Positions 51,331-59,691 are shown, counted from the first letter of the stretch. The stretch is 64,000 bases of DNA from Pseudodonghicola sp048268305 (GCF_048268305.1 NZ_JBLWVT010000007.1:62001-126000); one strand, 5' to 3'. Made by a program: numbers and translations. Notes: generated by a model not told the origin, from the sequence alone.

Positions 51331-52119
51331 TTAGATGTGCCGGTTCAAGCCGCCCGACACGTCGAGCTGGGCACCGGTGATATAGCTGGCCGCGCGCGAC
51401 CCGAGGAAGGCGATGGCATTGGCGGCCTCTTCAGCGTCTCCCAGACGCTTCATCGGAATGCCCTTGCGTTCGGCCAGGTCGCGATACCATTGCTCGCGGC
51501 TGACGCTCTGATCCTCACGGGCGGCAAAGCGGCGGGTCCATTGCCCCGATCCGATCAGACCCATCAGCACCGAATTGACGCGCACGTCGGGCGCCAGTTC
51601 CAGGCTGAGGGATTTCAGCATGTTCTGCACCCCGGCCCGGGCCGAGGAGGTGCAGACCATATGGCTTTCCGGCTGATAGGCCAGCAGCGAGTTCACGGCG
51701 ACGATGGCGCCCTTGGCCTCCCGCAGCATCGGCAGGAAGGCGCGGATCGGCAGCACCTGGCTGAAGATCTTCAGCTCGTACTCATCGCGCCAGTCCTGGT
51801 TCGAGGTATTCTCGAAGGTCGACTGACGGCCCTGGCCGGCGTTGTTCACCAGGAGGTCGCAGCGCCCTAAGGTGTCCTGCACCTCATTGGCGAAGGCGTT
51901 GACCGCATCTTCTTCGAGCACGGAGAACGCCCGCGCCAGCACCCGGTTGGCACCGAAGTCGCGGCGCAGCACCTCGGCCACGTCCTCGAGCCGGGATTCG
52001 TTGCGGGCGCAGAGCGCGACGCGGGCGCCGGATTCCAGCAGCACCCGCACCGTCGCCAGCCCGATGCCGGACGAGCCGCCGGTGACCACTGCGACGGAGT
52101 TGTCATAGCCGAAGTTCAT
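51331..52119 (-). CDS. SDR-family protein lacking the catalytic Tyr/Lys pair
   Basis: A 262-residue short-chain dehydrogenase/reductase with an intact cofactor loop (VVTGGSSGIGLAT) and VNNAGQG. The catalytic Ser aligns with Ser144, but the YxxxK position reads T-S-S-A-R (Thr157, Arg161) in SHMVCTSSARAGV. Without Tyr and Lys ordinary hydride transfer is doubtful; it could be a divergent enzyme or a binding protein. C-terminal GAQLDVSGGLNRHI is normal. Its start overlaps the VOC gene stop as ATGA. Confidence 0.85.
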   Translation of the reverse strand: MNFGYDNSVAVVTGGSSGIGLATVRVLLESGARVALCARNESRLEDVAEVLRRDFGANRVLARAFSVLEEDAVNAFANEVQDTLGRCDLLVNNAGQGRQSTFENTSNQDWRDEYELKIFSQVLPIRAFLPMLREAKGAIVAVNSLLAYQPESHMVCTSSARAGVQNMLKSLSLELAPDVRVNSVLMGLIGSGQWTRRFAAREDQSVSREQWYRDLAERKGIPMKRLGDAEEAANAIAFLGSRAASYITGAQLDVSGGLNRHI

Positions 52120-53048
52120 TCCGCAGCCTCCGTCTGGGTCTTGCGCATCTCGGGAAAGCCCGGATCGGGGCGGCCCTGCATCACCGCGCGTTGCGCCGGG
52201 GTGGGCGGGCCGGCGGTCATCCATTGGTCCATCTTCTCGGGCACGTCGCGCGGCCAGACCTGCGCCTCGTGGGTGACCTCGTCGATCTGCTGCACCTCGG
52301 AGGTGAATTCGATCACGAAGCCCGAGGGCGAGACGAAATAGGCAAACGGGTTGTCGCCCGGCCCGTGACGGCCCGGCCCCCAGGTGGGCACATGGCCCTT
52401 CTGCCGCATCCGGCCGATCGAGCGCATGTATTCGTTGAGCGAGGGCAGCTCGAACGCCACGTGGTTGACGCTGGGATAGAAGGCGCGGACCAGCGCGATG
52501 GCGTGGTGATCGGTGGAGCAGCGCAGGAACACCATCTGATCGGCCGAGTAATCCGAGACGCGGAAGCCCAGCACCTCGGAATACCACTGTTCCAGACCTT
52601 CCATGTCGGGCGTGTTCAGCACCACATGGCTGACCTTGCGCGGCTTGGCCCATTCCGGTTCGGCCTCGACGCTCAGCGCATCGGTGCGGAACCGCAGGCG
52701 GCGGTTGTCGGGGTCGAGCACCTCGAAGCCATAACCGCCCATCCAGTCGTCGAACTCGGCCGGCTTGCCGCTGACCGGCGCGCCCTTGGCGATGACCTGA
52801 TCGTAAAGCGCGTCCATCGTGGCGCGGTCGGGCATCGAGAAGTGGATGTATTCGATCCCATAGGTGGGATCGTCCTTCAGCCCATAGAGAAAGGGCTCGG
52901 CGCTGGTGCCGCGCAGATAGGCGCAGCCGTCGTCCTTGTGGGCCAGCTTCAGCCCCCACATGTCCTCGTAGAAGGGGAGGGTCGAAGTCAGGTTCGGGCC
53001 GCGCATCATGATGCCGCGCAGGCCGCCCGCTCGTATCGTCTCGGTCAT
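52116..53048 (-). CDS. VOC-family extradiol-type dioxygenase
   Basis: A 310-residue two-domain vicinal-oxygen-chelate protein of the type I extradiol dioxygenase kind. The Fe(II) ligands are seen as His141 (KVSHVVLN), His196 (SVNHVAFEL) and Glu247 (FVIEFTSE); the N-terminal domain has lost metal ligands, as in BphC-type enzymes. It would cleave a catechol-like ring next to the two hydroxyls. GGAGG is eight bases before the second of two ATGs, which is chosen. It precedes an overlapping SDR gene and follows the alpha/beta hydrolase gene. Confidence 0.86.
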   Translation of the reverse strand: MTETIRAGGLRGIMMRGPNLTSTLPFYEDMWGLKLAHKDDGCAYLRGTSAEPFLYGLKDDPTYGIEYIHFSMPDRATMDALYDQVIAKGAPVSGKPAEFDDWMGGYGFEVLDPDNRRLRFRTDALSVEAEPEWAKPRKVSHVVLNTPDMEGLEQWYSEVLGFRVSDYSADQMVFLRCSTDHHAIALVRAFYPSVNHVAFELPSLNEYMRSIGRMRQKGHVPTWGPGRHGPGDNPFAYFVSPSGFVIEFTSEVQQIDEVTHEAQVWPRDVPEKMDQWMTAGPPTPAQRAVMQGRPDPGFPEMRKTQTEAAE

Positions 53049-53072
53049 GGTCATATCCTCCGGGTCCGGGCC

Positions 53073-53891
53073 TTAAAGGGCGGCGGGGACGGGTGACAGC
53101 TCCAGCGCGGCGGCGAACCGGGCGGGGGCCTGTTGATAGATCGCGTGCCCGGCCTCGGGCAGCAGGGTGAGGCGGCCGCGCATGGCGCGGGGCAGGGCGG
53201 CATGGGCGCGTTCGGCGCCTTCGGGCGGGGTCACCCGATCCTCGGCGCCGACGATCACGTCGGTGGGCACCGACAGCCGTTCGGCATCGTCGAGCAGCCG
53301 GCCCGAGGCCAGCATCCGCGCCGCCTGGGCATAGCCCGGCAGTTTCACCTGCGACATGGCAGAGCGCACCAGGGCGACGATCTCGGGGTTGGCCTCGGGG
53401 TCATGGACCAGGCGCGCGGCGCGGGCGGCGGCGAAGGCCTCGGCGCCCTGACGTTCCAGATCGTCGATCCGCGATTGCGCCGCGGCGCTGAGCGTGCCGC
53501 CGCGCGCCATGCCGTGGCCAAGCGCCGGCGAGGCGAAGATCAGCCGGGACACCCGGTCGCGCCGGGCGGCGGCGAAACTCGCCGCCATCAGCGCGCCCAG
53601 CGAATGGCCCAGCAGCATGACCTGCCCTTCGGGCACCACCTGATCCAGGAAGCGGTCGAGCGCACGGGCATAATCCGCCGCCACCGGCCAGTCCTGATCC
53701 AGCGGATCGCTGTCGCCATAGCCGGGCGCGTTCCAGGCGATCACCCGATACTCGGCGGGCAGATGCGGCAGCAGCGGCGTGAACGAGGCCGCGCGCGATC
53801 CGATGCCGTGCAGCAGCACCAGCACCGGCCCGGTGCCGGGGCGTTCGAGATAGCTGATGCCAGCCGCCTTATGCGCGCTCCAGCCGGTCAT
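53073..53891 (-). CDS. Alpha/beta hydrolase, meta-cleavage-product-hydrolase-like
   Basis: A 272-residue cytoplasmic alpha/beta hydrolase. The oxyanion loop LLHGIGSRAASF, nucleophile elbow LLGHSLGALMA (Ser97), acid in VGAEDRVTPPE and histidine in EAGHAIYQ are all in place. Next to an extradiol dioxygenase, the likely role is C-C hydrolysis of a ring-cleavage product, as MhpC or BphD do. Ester or enol-lactone hydrolysis is an alternative. It overlaps the next SDR gene by ATGA. Confidence 0.86.
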   Translation of the reverse strand: MTGWSAHKAAGISYLERPGTGPVLVLLHGIGSRAASFTPLLPHLPAEYRVIAWNAPGYGDSDPLDQDWPVAADYARALDRFLDQVVPEGQVMLLGHSLGALMAASFAAARRDRVSRLIFASPALGHGMARGGTLSAAAQSRIDDLERQGAEAFAAARAARLVHDPEANPEIVALVRSAMSQVKLPGYAQAARMLASGRLLDDAERLSVPTDVIVGAEDRVTPPEGAERAHAALPRAMRGRLTLLPEAGHAIYQQAPARFAAALELSPVPAAL

Positions 53892-54631
53892 TTGAACACG
53901 AAGCCGTTGTTGACCGGCAGGGTCTGGCCGGTCAGCGTCAGCGCGCCTTCACTCAGAAGGAAGGCGATCACATCGGTGATCTCGCCCGGTGCCTGCGGTC
54001 CGGGAACCGCGCGACCTTCGGAATAGAGCCGGTGGCGCGCCTCGGGGACATAATCGGTCGAGGGTGTGGTCAGGATGCCCGGCGCCACGGCGGTGATGCC
54101 GACGCGGTCGGGGCCGAGTTCGCGCGACAGCGACCGGGTCATCGCCATCACGGCGCCCTTGCTGGCGGTATAGGACAGCAGGTTCGGCGCGCCCCAGAGC
54201 GCGGTGTCCGAGGCGACGTTGACCACCCGGCCGGAGCCCGAGGCGCGCAGCATCGGCGCACAGGCGCGGGTCATCAGCCAGGTGCCGCGCACGTTGACGC
54301 GATGCACCAGATCCCAGCTGTCGATCTCGATCTTCTCGAAGGGAATGCCGCCGATCCCGGTGGCGATGGCCCCGTTGTTGACCAGGCCGTGCAGCGCGCC
54401 GCCGGTCTTGTCCGAGACCGCGGCGCCGAGCGCCGCGATCGAGGCCGGATCGGCCAGATCGACGGGCAGGAACTCTGCTCCCACCTCAAGGGCGGTGGCG
54501 CGCCCCTCGTCCTCGGCGATATCGGCGACGATCAGCCGGGCGCCATGGGCGGCGAGGCTGCGGGCGATCTCCGCCCCCAGGCCCCGGGCCGCCCCGGTCA
54601 GCAGGATGTTGCGATCCTTCAGCATGCTCAT
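53888..54631 (-). CDS. Classical SDR oxidoreductase
   Basis: A 247-residue short-chain dehydrogenase with a full catalytic set: cofactor loop LLTGAARGLGAEIA, LVNNGAIAT, serine in VVNVASDTA, and YTASK. Acidic VADIAEDEG after strand two favours NAD over NADP. With a Rieske dioxygenase it could act as cis-dihydrodiol dehydrogenase, restoring the aromatic ring as a catechol. The start ATG overlaps the oxygenase stop; a second ATG two codons down is possible. Confidence 0.9.
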   Translation of the reverse strand: MSMLKDRNILLTGAARGLGAEIARSLAAHGARLIVADIAEDEGRATALEVGAEFLPVDLADPASIAALGAAVSDKTGGALHGLVNNGAIATGIGGIPFEKIEIDSWDLVHRVNVRGTWLMTRACAPMLRASGSGRVVNVASDTALWGAPNLLSYTASKGAVMAMTRSLSRELGPDRVGITAVAPGILTTPSTDYVPEARHRLYSEGRAVPGPQAPGEITDVIAFLLSEGALTLTGQTLPVNNGFVFK

Positions 54632-55677
54632 TCCGCCGCGACGTTCTGCTGTTTCAGCTCGGATTCGATCTGCGCCTTGGCGGCGCGGGTCAGGATCTGA
54701 CGCAGGCGGGTGATGCCCAGGTCGTGCTGATAGAGCATTTCGCGCTTGCGGGCGTCGTCGGGCATGCCTTCCAGCATGACGCGGTCCTGCTCCAGCACGT
54801 CCCAATGGGTCTTTTCCATCTTGGCGCGATAGAGGAACCGCCAGCTGTCGCGGGCCAGCCCCTTCACTTCGCGCATGCGCCAGAAGAACACCCTGGTGGT
54901 ATGTTCGTCCATCGGCGTGACAAAGCCGATGATGCGGAACACGCCGCCCGGGCCGGCGGCCGGCGGATAGGGGATCTCGAGGAAGCAGAACATGTCGCCC
55001 GGATAGACCTCGAATTCGGTCCAGTCGAAGTTCTCGCCGGTCTGGCCGACGCGCTCGATGCGGAAGCCGTTGTCGGTCTTGTCGAGCTGCATCAGATCCT
55101 GCTTCGACCCATAGGCCAGGGTGAAGCTTTCGGCGTGCAGATAGCAGCCGTGCATCGGGTCGGCGAGGTTGTCGAGCGCATAGCGATAGTTCGCCTCCCA
55201 GACCGAGGTGCAGAGGAAGCCGGCCCAGTTCTCTTCGTCACGCATGACGGCGGGCAGCATCAGCTCGGGCGCTTCGGGTTGGTCGACAGAGGGAACATAG
55301 ACGAAGACCGCGTCATAGGCTTCGGTGACCGGATAGGATTTCAGCGCCTTGCGGCCTTCCAGCGCGCATTCCGGCATCGCCGGCACGCTGACCACGACGC
55401 CGTCGCCATCCACCACCACGCCGTGATACCGGCAGGCGATATTGCCCTCGTGCAGCTCGCCATAACTCAGCGGCGCGCCCCGGTGGGGGCAGAAATCCTC
55501 GATGCAGCGCAGCTTGCCGGCGCCGTCGCGCCACAGGACGATCTTTTCGCCCAGAAGCTTGGTGCCATAGGGGCTTGAGGTCTTGACCTCGACCGATTTG
55601 CACACCGGATACCACTGGCCGCGCAGGCCTTCGTTCACCCGTTTCTCGATCAAGGCTTTCTTGTCGATGGCAGTCAT
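54628..55677 (-). CDS. Rieske non-heme iron oxygenase, single-component alpha subunit
   Basis: A 349-residue ring-hydroxylating or demethylating oxygenase of the phthalate-dioxygenase/vanillate-demethylase kind (alpha only). The Rieske cluster ligands are Cys63-x-His65 (CPHRGAPLS) and Cys82-x2-His85 (CRYHGV). The mononuclear iron site is NLADPMHGCYLH with Asp173, His176 and His181. No beta subunit is adjacent. Electrons probably come from the flavodoxin and reductase at the end of the same unit. The start is set by the family N-terminus and GGGAGAAAG upstream. Confidence 0.93.
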   Translation of the reverse strand: MTAIDKKALIEKRVNEGLRGQWYPVCKSVEVKTSSPYGTKLLGEKIVLWRDGAGKLRCIEDFCPHRGAPLSYGELHEGNIACRYHGVVVDGDGVVVSVPAMPECALEGRKALKSYPVTEAYDAVFVYVPSVDQPEAPELMLPAVMRDEENWAGFLCTSVWEANYRYALDNLADPMHGCYLHAESFTLAYGSKQDLMQLDKTDNGFRIERVGQTGENFDWTEFEVYPGDMFCFLEIPYPPAAGPGGVFRIIGFVTPMDEHTTRVFFWRMREVKGLARDSWRFLYRAKMEKTHWDVLEQDRVMLEGMPDDARKREMLYQHDLGITRLRQILTRAAKAQIESELKQQNVAAE

Positions 55678-55720
55678 GGCTTTCTCCCTTGGGATATCGT
55701 TCGAATAGCTGTGTGGCGGC

Positions 55721-56569
55721 TTAGTGCTGCGCCTTGGGAAGATAGTGCAGGACACGCTCTTCGATGTGCTGGAGCACGGTGTAGAGCAGGAACCCGATCA
55801 CGGTCAGCAGGATGATGGCGTTGAAGACCATCGCGGCATTGGCCTGACCGCCGCCGTAGGAAATCAGATAGCCAAGCCCGGTGTTGCCGCCGATCAACTC
55901 GCCCACGGTAATGCCGATCACCGCGAGGGTGGAGGCGATGCGCAGGCCGGCCATCAGGTTCGGAAGGGTCGAGGGCATCTCGACCTTCCAGAAGATGCCG
56001 AGGCGGCTGAGGTTATAGGCGCGCGCCAGGTTGACCAGATCGCGGTCGACGGTGCGCATCGCCTGCAACACGTTGACCAGGACCGGGAAGAAGACGATCA
56101 GCACCGTCACCAGCATCTTGGGCATGGCATTATAGCCGAACCACATGATGAAAAGCGGCGCAAAGGCGACCTTGGGCGCGATCTGCAGCGCCAAGATATA
56201 GGGCGAGAGCACCTTTTCCCAGAAAACCGACATGCCCAGGAGATAGCCCAGGATAGCGCCCAGCAGGCTGCCGATGGCAAAGCCCAGCACGGTGTAGAGC
56301 GCGGTCGACAGGGTGTTCGACATCAGCTTTTCGTAAAGCCACATGCGCTTCATCTCGACCAGGCAGTCGGTCAGCGTGGGGATGATGTATTTCGGCACGT
56401 CCAGCGCCGGCGGCAGGTATTGCCAGGCCAGCAGCACGAGGGCGAGCAGCCCGAGGCTTGCGATAGTGGTGCTTTTGCTGCGGTCCATGCGCGTTCTCCC
56501 GGCTTTCGCCCGTCCTTGAGGGGTGGCCGGGGCTTTTGCCCCGGCCGAGGTTGCAGTTGCGTCGGTCAT
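55721..56569 (-). CDS. ABC transporter permease, NitT/TauT/SsuC type
   Basis: A 282-residue inner-membrane permease with about six membrane segments and the ATPase-coupling loop LVNLARAYNLSRLGIFWKVE followed by MPSTLPNLMAGLRI. A hydrophilic Ala/Lys-rich leader of about 27 residues precedes the first helix, so MDRSKS is an alternative start. The ATG overlaps the binding-protein stop. This family imports anions such as nitrate, taurine, sulfonates, phthalate or pyrimidine precursors. Confidence 0.92.
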   Translation of the reverse strand: MTDATATSAGAKAPATPQGRAKAGRTRMDRSKSTTIASLGLLALVLLAWQYLPPALDVPKYIIPTLTDCLVEMKRMWLYEKLMSNTLSTALYTVLGFAIGSLLGAILGYLLGMSVFWEKVLSPYILALQIAPKVAFAPLFIMWFGYNAMPKMLVTVLIVFFPVLVNVLQAMRTVDRDLVNLARAYNLSRLGIFWKVEMPSTLPNLMAGLRIASTLAVIGITVGELIGGNTGLGYLISYGGGQANAAMVFNAIILLTVIGFLLYTVLQHIEERVLHYLPKAQH

Positions 56570-57540
56570 TTCACGAAGTCGTTGGTGTAAAGCTCATCCA
56601 CCGGGACGGCGGTGTTCACCAGGCCGGCATCGACATAGAACTTTTGCACGGCGGCGATCCGGGCCGGGTCGAAAGAGCCCAGCGGCTGGTTCTCGGCGGC
56701 CGGATAGACCAGCGTGGCATAGGCGCGCAGGATGCTTTCGATCTCGGCTTCCTTGCCGGAGTGCTGCGGCACGAAGGAGATGTAATCCTTGGCGGCCTGG
56801 GCCGGGTCGGCCTCGATGTCCTTGATCGCTTTGAGCACGCCCTGAACGACGCCGCGGACCACTTCGGGACGCTCCTTGATGGTCTTGTCCGAGGCGATGA
56901 TCGCCTGCGCCATGGCCGGGAAGATGGTGTCGACCGGCTGTTGCTCCAGCGCGACGCCGGCGCCCTGGATGGCGGCGATCCATTCCGGCACGCCGGAGAA
57001 ACCGTCAAGCTTGCCGGCGATGGTCAGCTGGATGATGCCGCCCGGGCCGACCGCCTGGATGTCGACGTCGTTCTTGGTCAGCCCGACCGAGGCCAGCGCG
57101 CCCAGCAGGTTGTAATAGGTGGTGTCCTGGAAGGCGAGCACGCCGATCGACTTGCCCTTGAAGTCGGCCGGGCCGGTGATGCCGCTGTCCTTGCGCCAGG
57201 CCAGTTGGGTCAGGCCGCGCCCGCCCAGCAGCGCCACGCCGCGGATGTCGAGCCCGTTGGCGCGCACGATGATCGGGGTGTCGCCGATGCCGCCGCCCAG
57301 ATCGGCGTTGCCCACGGCGACCTGGGTTGCCACGTCGGCGCCGCCCTTGCCGACCTGGAAGGTCACGTCAAGGCCGGCTTCGTCGAAATAGCCCTTGCCC
57401 TTGGCGATCTGGAACGGCGCGAAGGCCGGCAGGAAGTCGGGCGCCGGGAACAGATAGGTGACCTTCTCGGTCGCCATCGCGGCGGTCGCTGACAGCGCCA
57501 GGGCTGCGGCGGCGATGGTGTTGACGATCTTGAACTTCAT
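56566..57540 (-). CDS. ABC transporter substrate-binding protein, NitT/TauT type
   Basis: A 324-residue periplasmic binding protein of the SsuA/TauA/NMT1-like kind. The Sec signal MKFKIVNTIAAAALALSA ends at AMA. The mature part has FAPFQIAKGKGYFDEAGLDV, GGIGDTPIIVRANGLD and GKSIGVLAFQDTTYYNLL, the usual pattern. It feeds the adjacent permease and the ATPase. The ligand is unknown; context suggests an aromatic or heteroaromatic acid. Confidence 0.92.
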   Translation of the reverse strand: MKFKIVNTIAAAALALSATAAMATEKVTYLFPAPDFLPAFAPFQIAKGKGYFDEAGLDVTFQVGKGGADVATQVAVGNADLGGGIGDTPIIVRANGLDIRGVALLGGRGLTQLAWRKDSGITGPADFKGKSIGVLAFQDTTYYNLLGALASVGLTKNDVDIQAVGPGGIIQLTIAGKLDGFSGVPEWIAAIQGAGVALEQQPVDTIFPAMAQAIIASDKTIKERPEVVRGVVQGVLKAIKDIEADPAQAAKDYISFVPQHSGKEAEIESILRAYATLVYPAAENQPLGSFDPARIAAVQKFYVDAGLVNTAVPVDELYTNDFVK

Positions 57541-57583
57541 GAAAACCTCCGTTGGGATCTTGGTTTTTCTGTCTCGGGGGGCG

Positions 57584-58378
57584 TTACAGCTTGTCTGCGA
57601 TCTGGGTCAGCCCGTCTGCCACCACGGCAGGATCGGTCAGCAGAACCTCGTGCCCGCCGGGAATTTCGATGGTGTCGAAATCGCCGAGCCACGTGGCCAT
57701 GCCCTGCCATGCCCCCTGCGGGAGCGAGGCGTCATCGGTGGCCAGAAGGACGAATTTCGGCGCCGTGACATCGGCGAAGGATGCGGCATCGAGCTTGTGG
57801 GTGTAGTAGCTGAACGGCTGCGGCACCATGGTGTCGATGATCCGGCTGGCTTCCGCCTCGGGAACGCCGGCCAGCAGGACATGGCGCCAGAAGCCTTCGT
57901 CTACCGGCAGGCTGTTGTCGGGCGAGGCGGCCGCGGCTTCGGCGAACAGCTTGCCGAGATCGGGCGGCAGCGCCTGGAACAGCGAGGTGCCGTCCGGCAC
58001 CAGGAAGGCATCGTGGAACACCACGGCATCGAGCTTGTCCGCGACCTTGCCCGCAGCCTGCTGCAGCAGCACGCCGGCAGCGGAATGGCCGACCAGGACC
58101 ACATGGCCGTCATAGGCGGAGACCGCATTGACCAGAGCGGTCTCGATCTCGTCGAAGGTGACCGATGCGCGGTCGACCTCCTTGCCATAACCCGGCAGCC
58201 TGACGGCCTCGGCGGTATAGCCCCGCTTTTCCAGCTCCGCGATTACCCCGTCCCAGGCATCGGCGACATGCCAGGCGCCATGGACCAGGACGAAATGCTC
58301 GCTCTGCGCCGCCACGGCCGAGGCGGACAGCACAGCGGTCGCCGCCGCTGCGAGAGAGTTGATCAAGGCCTTCTTCAT
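57584..58378 (-). CDS. Exported alpha/beta hydrolase (esterase-like)
   Basis: A 264-residue hydrolase with a Sec signal peptide (KKALINSLAAAATAVLSASA, ending at AVAA). The mature enzyme has FVLVHGAWHVADAWD and the nucleophile elbow VLVGHSAAGVLL (Ser99), with histidine in IPGGHEVLL; it resembles plant-type methyl-salicylate/hydroxynitrile esterases and bacterial relatives. Lying between transporter genes, it may split an ester in the periplasm so that the released acid is imported. This is inferred from location. Confidence 0.85.
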   Translation of the reverse strand: MKKALINSLAAAATAVLSASAVAAQSEHFVLVHGAWHVADAWDGVIAELEKRGYTAEAVRLPGYGKEVDRASVTFDEIETALVNAVSAYDGHVVLVGHSAAGVLLQQAAGKVADKLDAVVFHDAFLVPDGTSLFQALPPDLGKLFAEAAAASPDNSLPVDEGFWRHVLLAGVPEAEASRIIDTMVPQPFSYYTHKLDAASFADVTAPKFVLLATDDASLPQGAWQGMATWLGDFDTIEIPGGHEVLLTDPAVVADGLTQIADKL

Positions 58379-58407
58379 ATGTGTTGCTCCCTGTCGCCCG
58401 ATCTGTG

Positions 58408-59178
58408 TCAGGCTGCTTTTTCTTCGAGCTTCAGGTATTTGAAGAGCTGGGCGGCATAGTCGCTCACCTCCGGCAGGATCCGCCGCTTGATCGGTTCGTC
58501 GCGGTGCGGCAGGTCGACCTTGATCTCGGCGATGATGGTGCCGGGGCGCTCGCTCAGCACCAGGATGCGGTCGGACATCAGCACTGCCTCGGCCAGATCG
58601 TGGGTGATCAGGAGCGTGGTCTTGCCGGCCTCGGTGATGGTCTTGGCGAAGGCGTTCTGCAGCAGCAGCTTGGTCTGTGCGTCGAGCGCCGAGAAGGGTT
58701 CGTCCAGGAGGATGATCTCGGGGTCGATCGCCAGGGTACGCGCCAGCGCCGCGCGTTGCCGCATGCCGCCCGAGAGCTGATAGGGATAGTGGTTCTCAAA
58801 GCCGGCCAGATGGCAGGCCTTCAGCTCTTGCATGGCGCGGGCGCGGCGGTCAGCCTTGGAGACGCCACGCGCCTCGAGCCCGAATTCGATGTTCGAGATG
58901 ATATCGCGCCAGGGCAGCAGCAGATCCTTCTGCAGCATGAAGCCGACATGGGCGTTCGGCCCGTGCACCGGCTGCTCGCTGACCAGAACTTCACCCCGGG
59001 TGGGCTGATAAAGGCCGGCGGTCATCGACAGGATGGTCGACTTGCCGCAGCCCGAGGGGCCGACCACCGAGACGAATTCGCCCTTGTCCACGCGAAAGCT
59101 GACGTCCGACACGGCGGTCATCTCGCCGCCGGCGGTGGTGGGGAAGGTCTTGGTGACCGATCGGAACTCAAGCGCCAT
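58408..59178 (-). CDS. ABC transporter ATPase, NitT/TauT type
   Basis: A 256-residue ATPase of the SsuB/TauB kind. Walker A is VVGPSGCGKSTIL, the signature LSGGMRQRAALARTLA, and Walker B IILLDEPFSALDAQTK with LLITHDLAEAVLMSDRI after it. MALEFRS is chosen as start because GAGG lies 11 bases upstream; ATG five codons further up is possible. It shares 11 bases with the end of the small first gene of the unit. Confidence 0.94.
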   Translation of the reverse strand: MALEFRSVTKTFPTTAGGEMTAVSDVSFRVDKGEFVSVVGPSGCGKSTILSMTAGLYQPTRGEVLVSEQPVHGPNAHVGFMLQKDLLLPWRDIISNIEFGLEARGVSKADRRARAMQELKACHLAGFENHYPYQLSGGMRQRAALARTLAIDPEIILLDEPFSALDAQTKLLLQNAFAKTITEAGKTTLLITHDLAEAVLMSDRILVLSERPGTIIAEIKVDLPHRDEPIKRRILPEVSDYAAQLFKYLKLEEKAA

Positions 59179-59470
59179 AGCCGTTGGCCTCATAGGCGGC
59201 GTCGAGGTCGGCGTTGATGGCGGTCAGCTCCTCGGCCAGCAGCGCCTCGGTCCAGTCGGTGCGGCCCGACATCGGTGCGGGCAGGGCGCGTTCGGCCAGG
59301 GCGGCGGCGACGGCGGTATAGTCATGGGTGCCGGCGCCATAGATGGCCATCAGCGCCTCGGCGAATGCGACCTCGGCCTCGGTCAGCGGGCGGCCCTGGC
59401 ATTGATGCGCCAGGTCGGGGCGGCTGGTGTCGCGGGCCCGTTCCGACAGCCTGTCCTTGAATGCGTCCAT
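59168..59470 (-). CDS. Small helical protein, first gene of the catabolic unit
   Basis: A 100-residue acidic helical protein. DLAHQCQGRPLTEAEVAFAE, SGRTDWTEALLAEELTAINA and the C-terminal DAAYEANGYGA are distinctive. I recall short proteins annotated as having a recombinase-like helix-turn-helix domain with this C-terminus, sometimes beside ring-oxygenase genes, but no function is established and DNA binding is doubtful. GGAGG eight bases upstream gives a strong start, which fits its place directly behind the operon promoter. Confidence 0.65.
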   Translation of the reverse strand: MDAFKDRLSERARDTSRPDLAHQCQGRPLTEAEVAFAEALMAIYGAGTHDYTAVAAALAERALPAPMSGRTDWTEALLAEELTAINADLDAAYEANGYGA

Positions 59471-59496
59471 GTGTCTAGCCTCCATGCTGCAGCGAT

Positions 59497-59524
59497 CTGT
59501 TCAAATATAAACAGTCTGTTCAAA
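59497..59524. promoter_or_regulatory. Direct repeats CTGTTCAAA over the operon promoter
   Basis: CTGTTCAAA occurs at 59497-59505 and 59516-59524, 19 bases apart, and CTGTT pairs with AACAG in CTGTTCAAATATAAACAG. On the minus strand the intervening TATATT could be the -10 of the 16-gene unit, so this looks like an operator. IclR or another regulator is the candidate binder. Confidence 0.5.
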
Positions 59525-59577
59525 AATTAGATTGAAGCAAGCCCGCCCTTCGAGTCAAGAAAATTTCGGGACCTCGA

Positions 59578-59591
59578 CCTGTCCGGACAGG
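59578..59591. promoter_or_regulatory. Perfect 14-bp palindrome CCTGTCCGGACAGG
   Basis: It is fully symmetric and lies between the divergent promoters, about six bases upstream of the -35 of the monooxygenase gene. That is a usual activator position for IclR- or similar regulators. Confidence 0.55.
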
Positions 59592-59596
59592 CCGCA

Positions 59597-59625
59597 TTGA
59601 CAATTGCCGCTGTGATCCCAACAAT
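59597..59625 (+). promoter_or_regulatory. Promoter of the FAD monooxygenase gene
   Basis: A consensus -35 TTGACA, 17 bases, then AACAAT (four of six). The start site would be near 59632, leaving a leader of about 60 bases before the chosen ATG. Confidence 0.6.
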
Positions 59626-59691
59626 TCGCATAAGAACACAGCGTTAAATATTGAACACATCATGAGTCTCGCAACTGAAGGGGGTTTGGGG

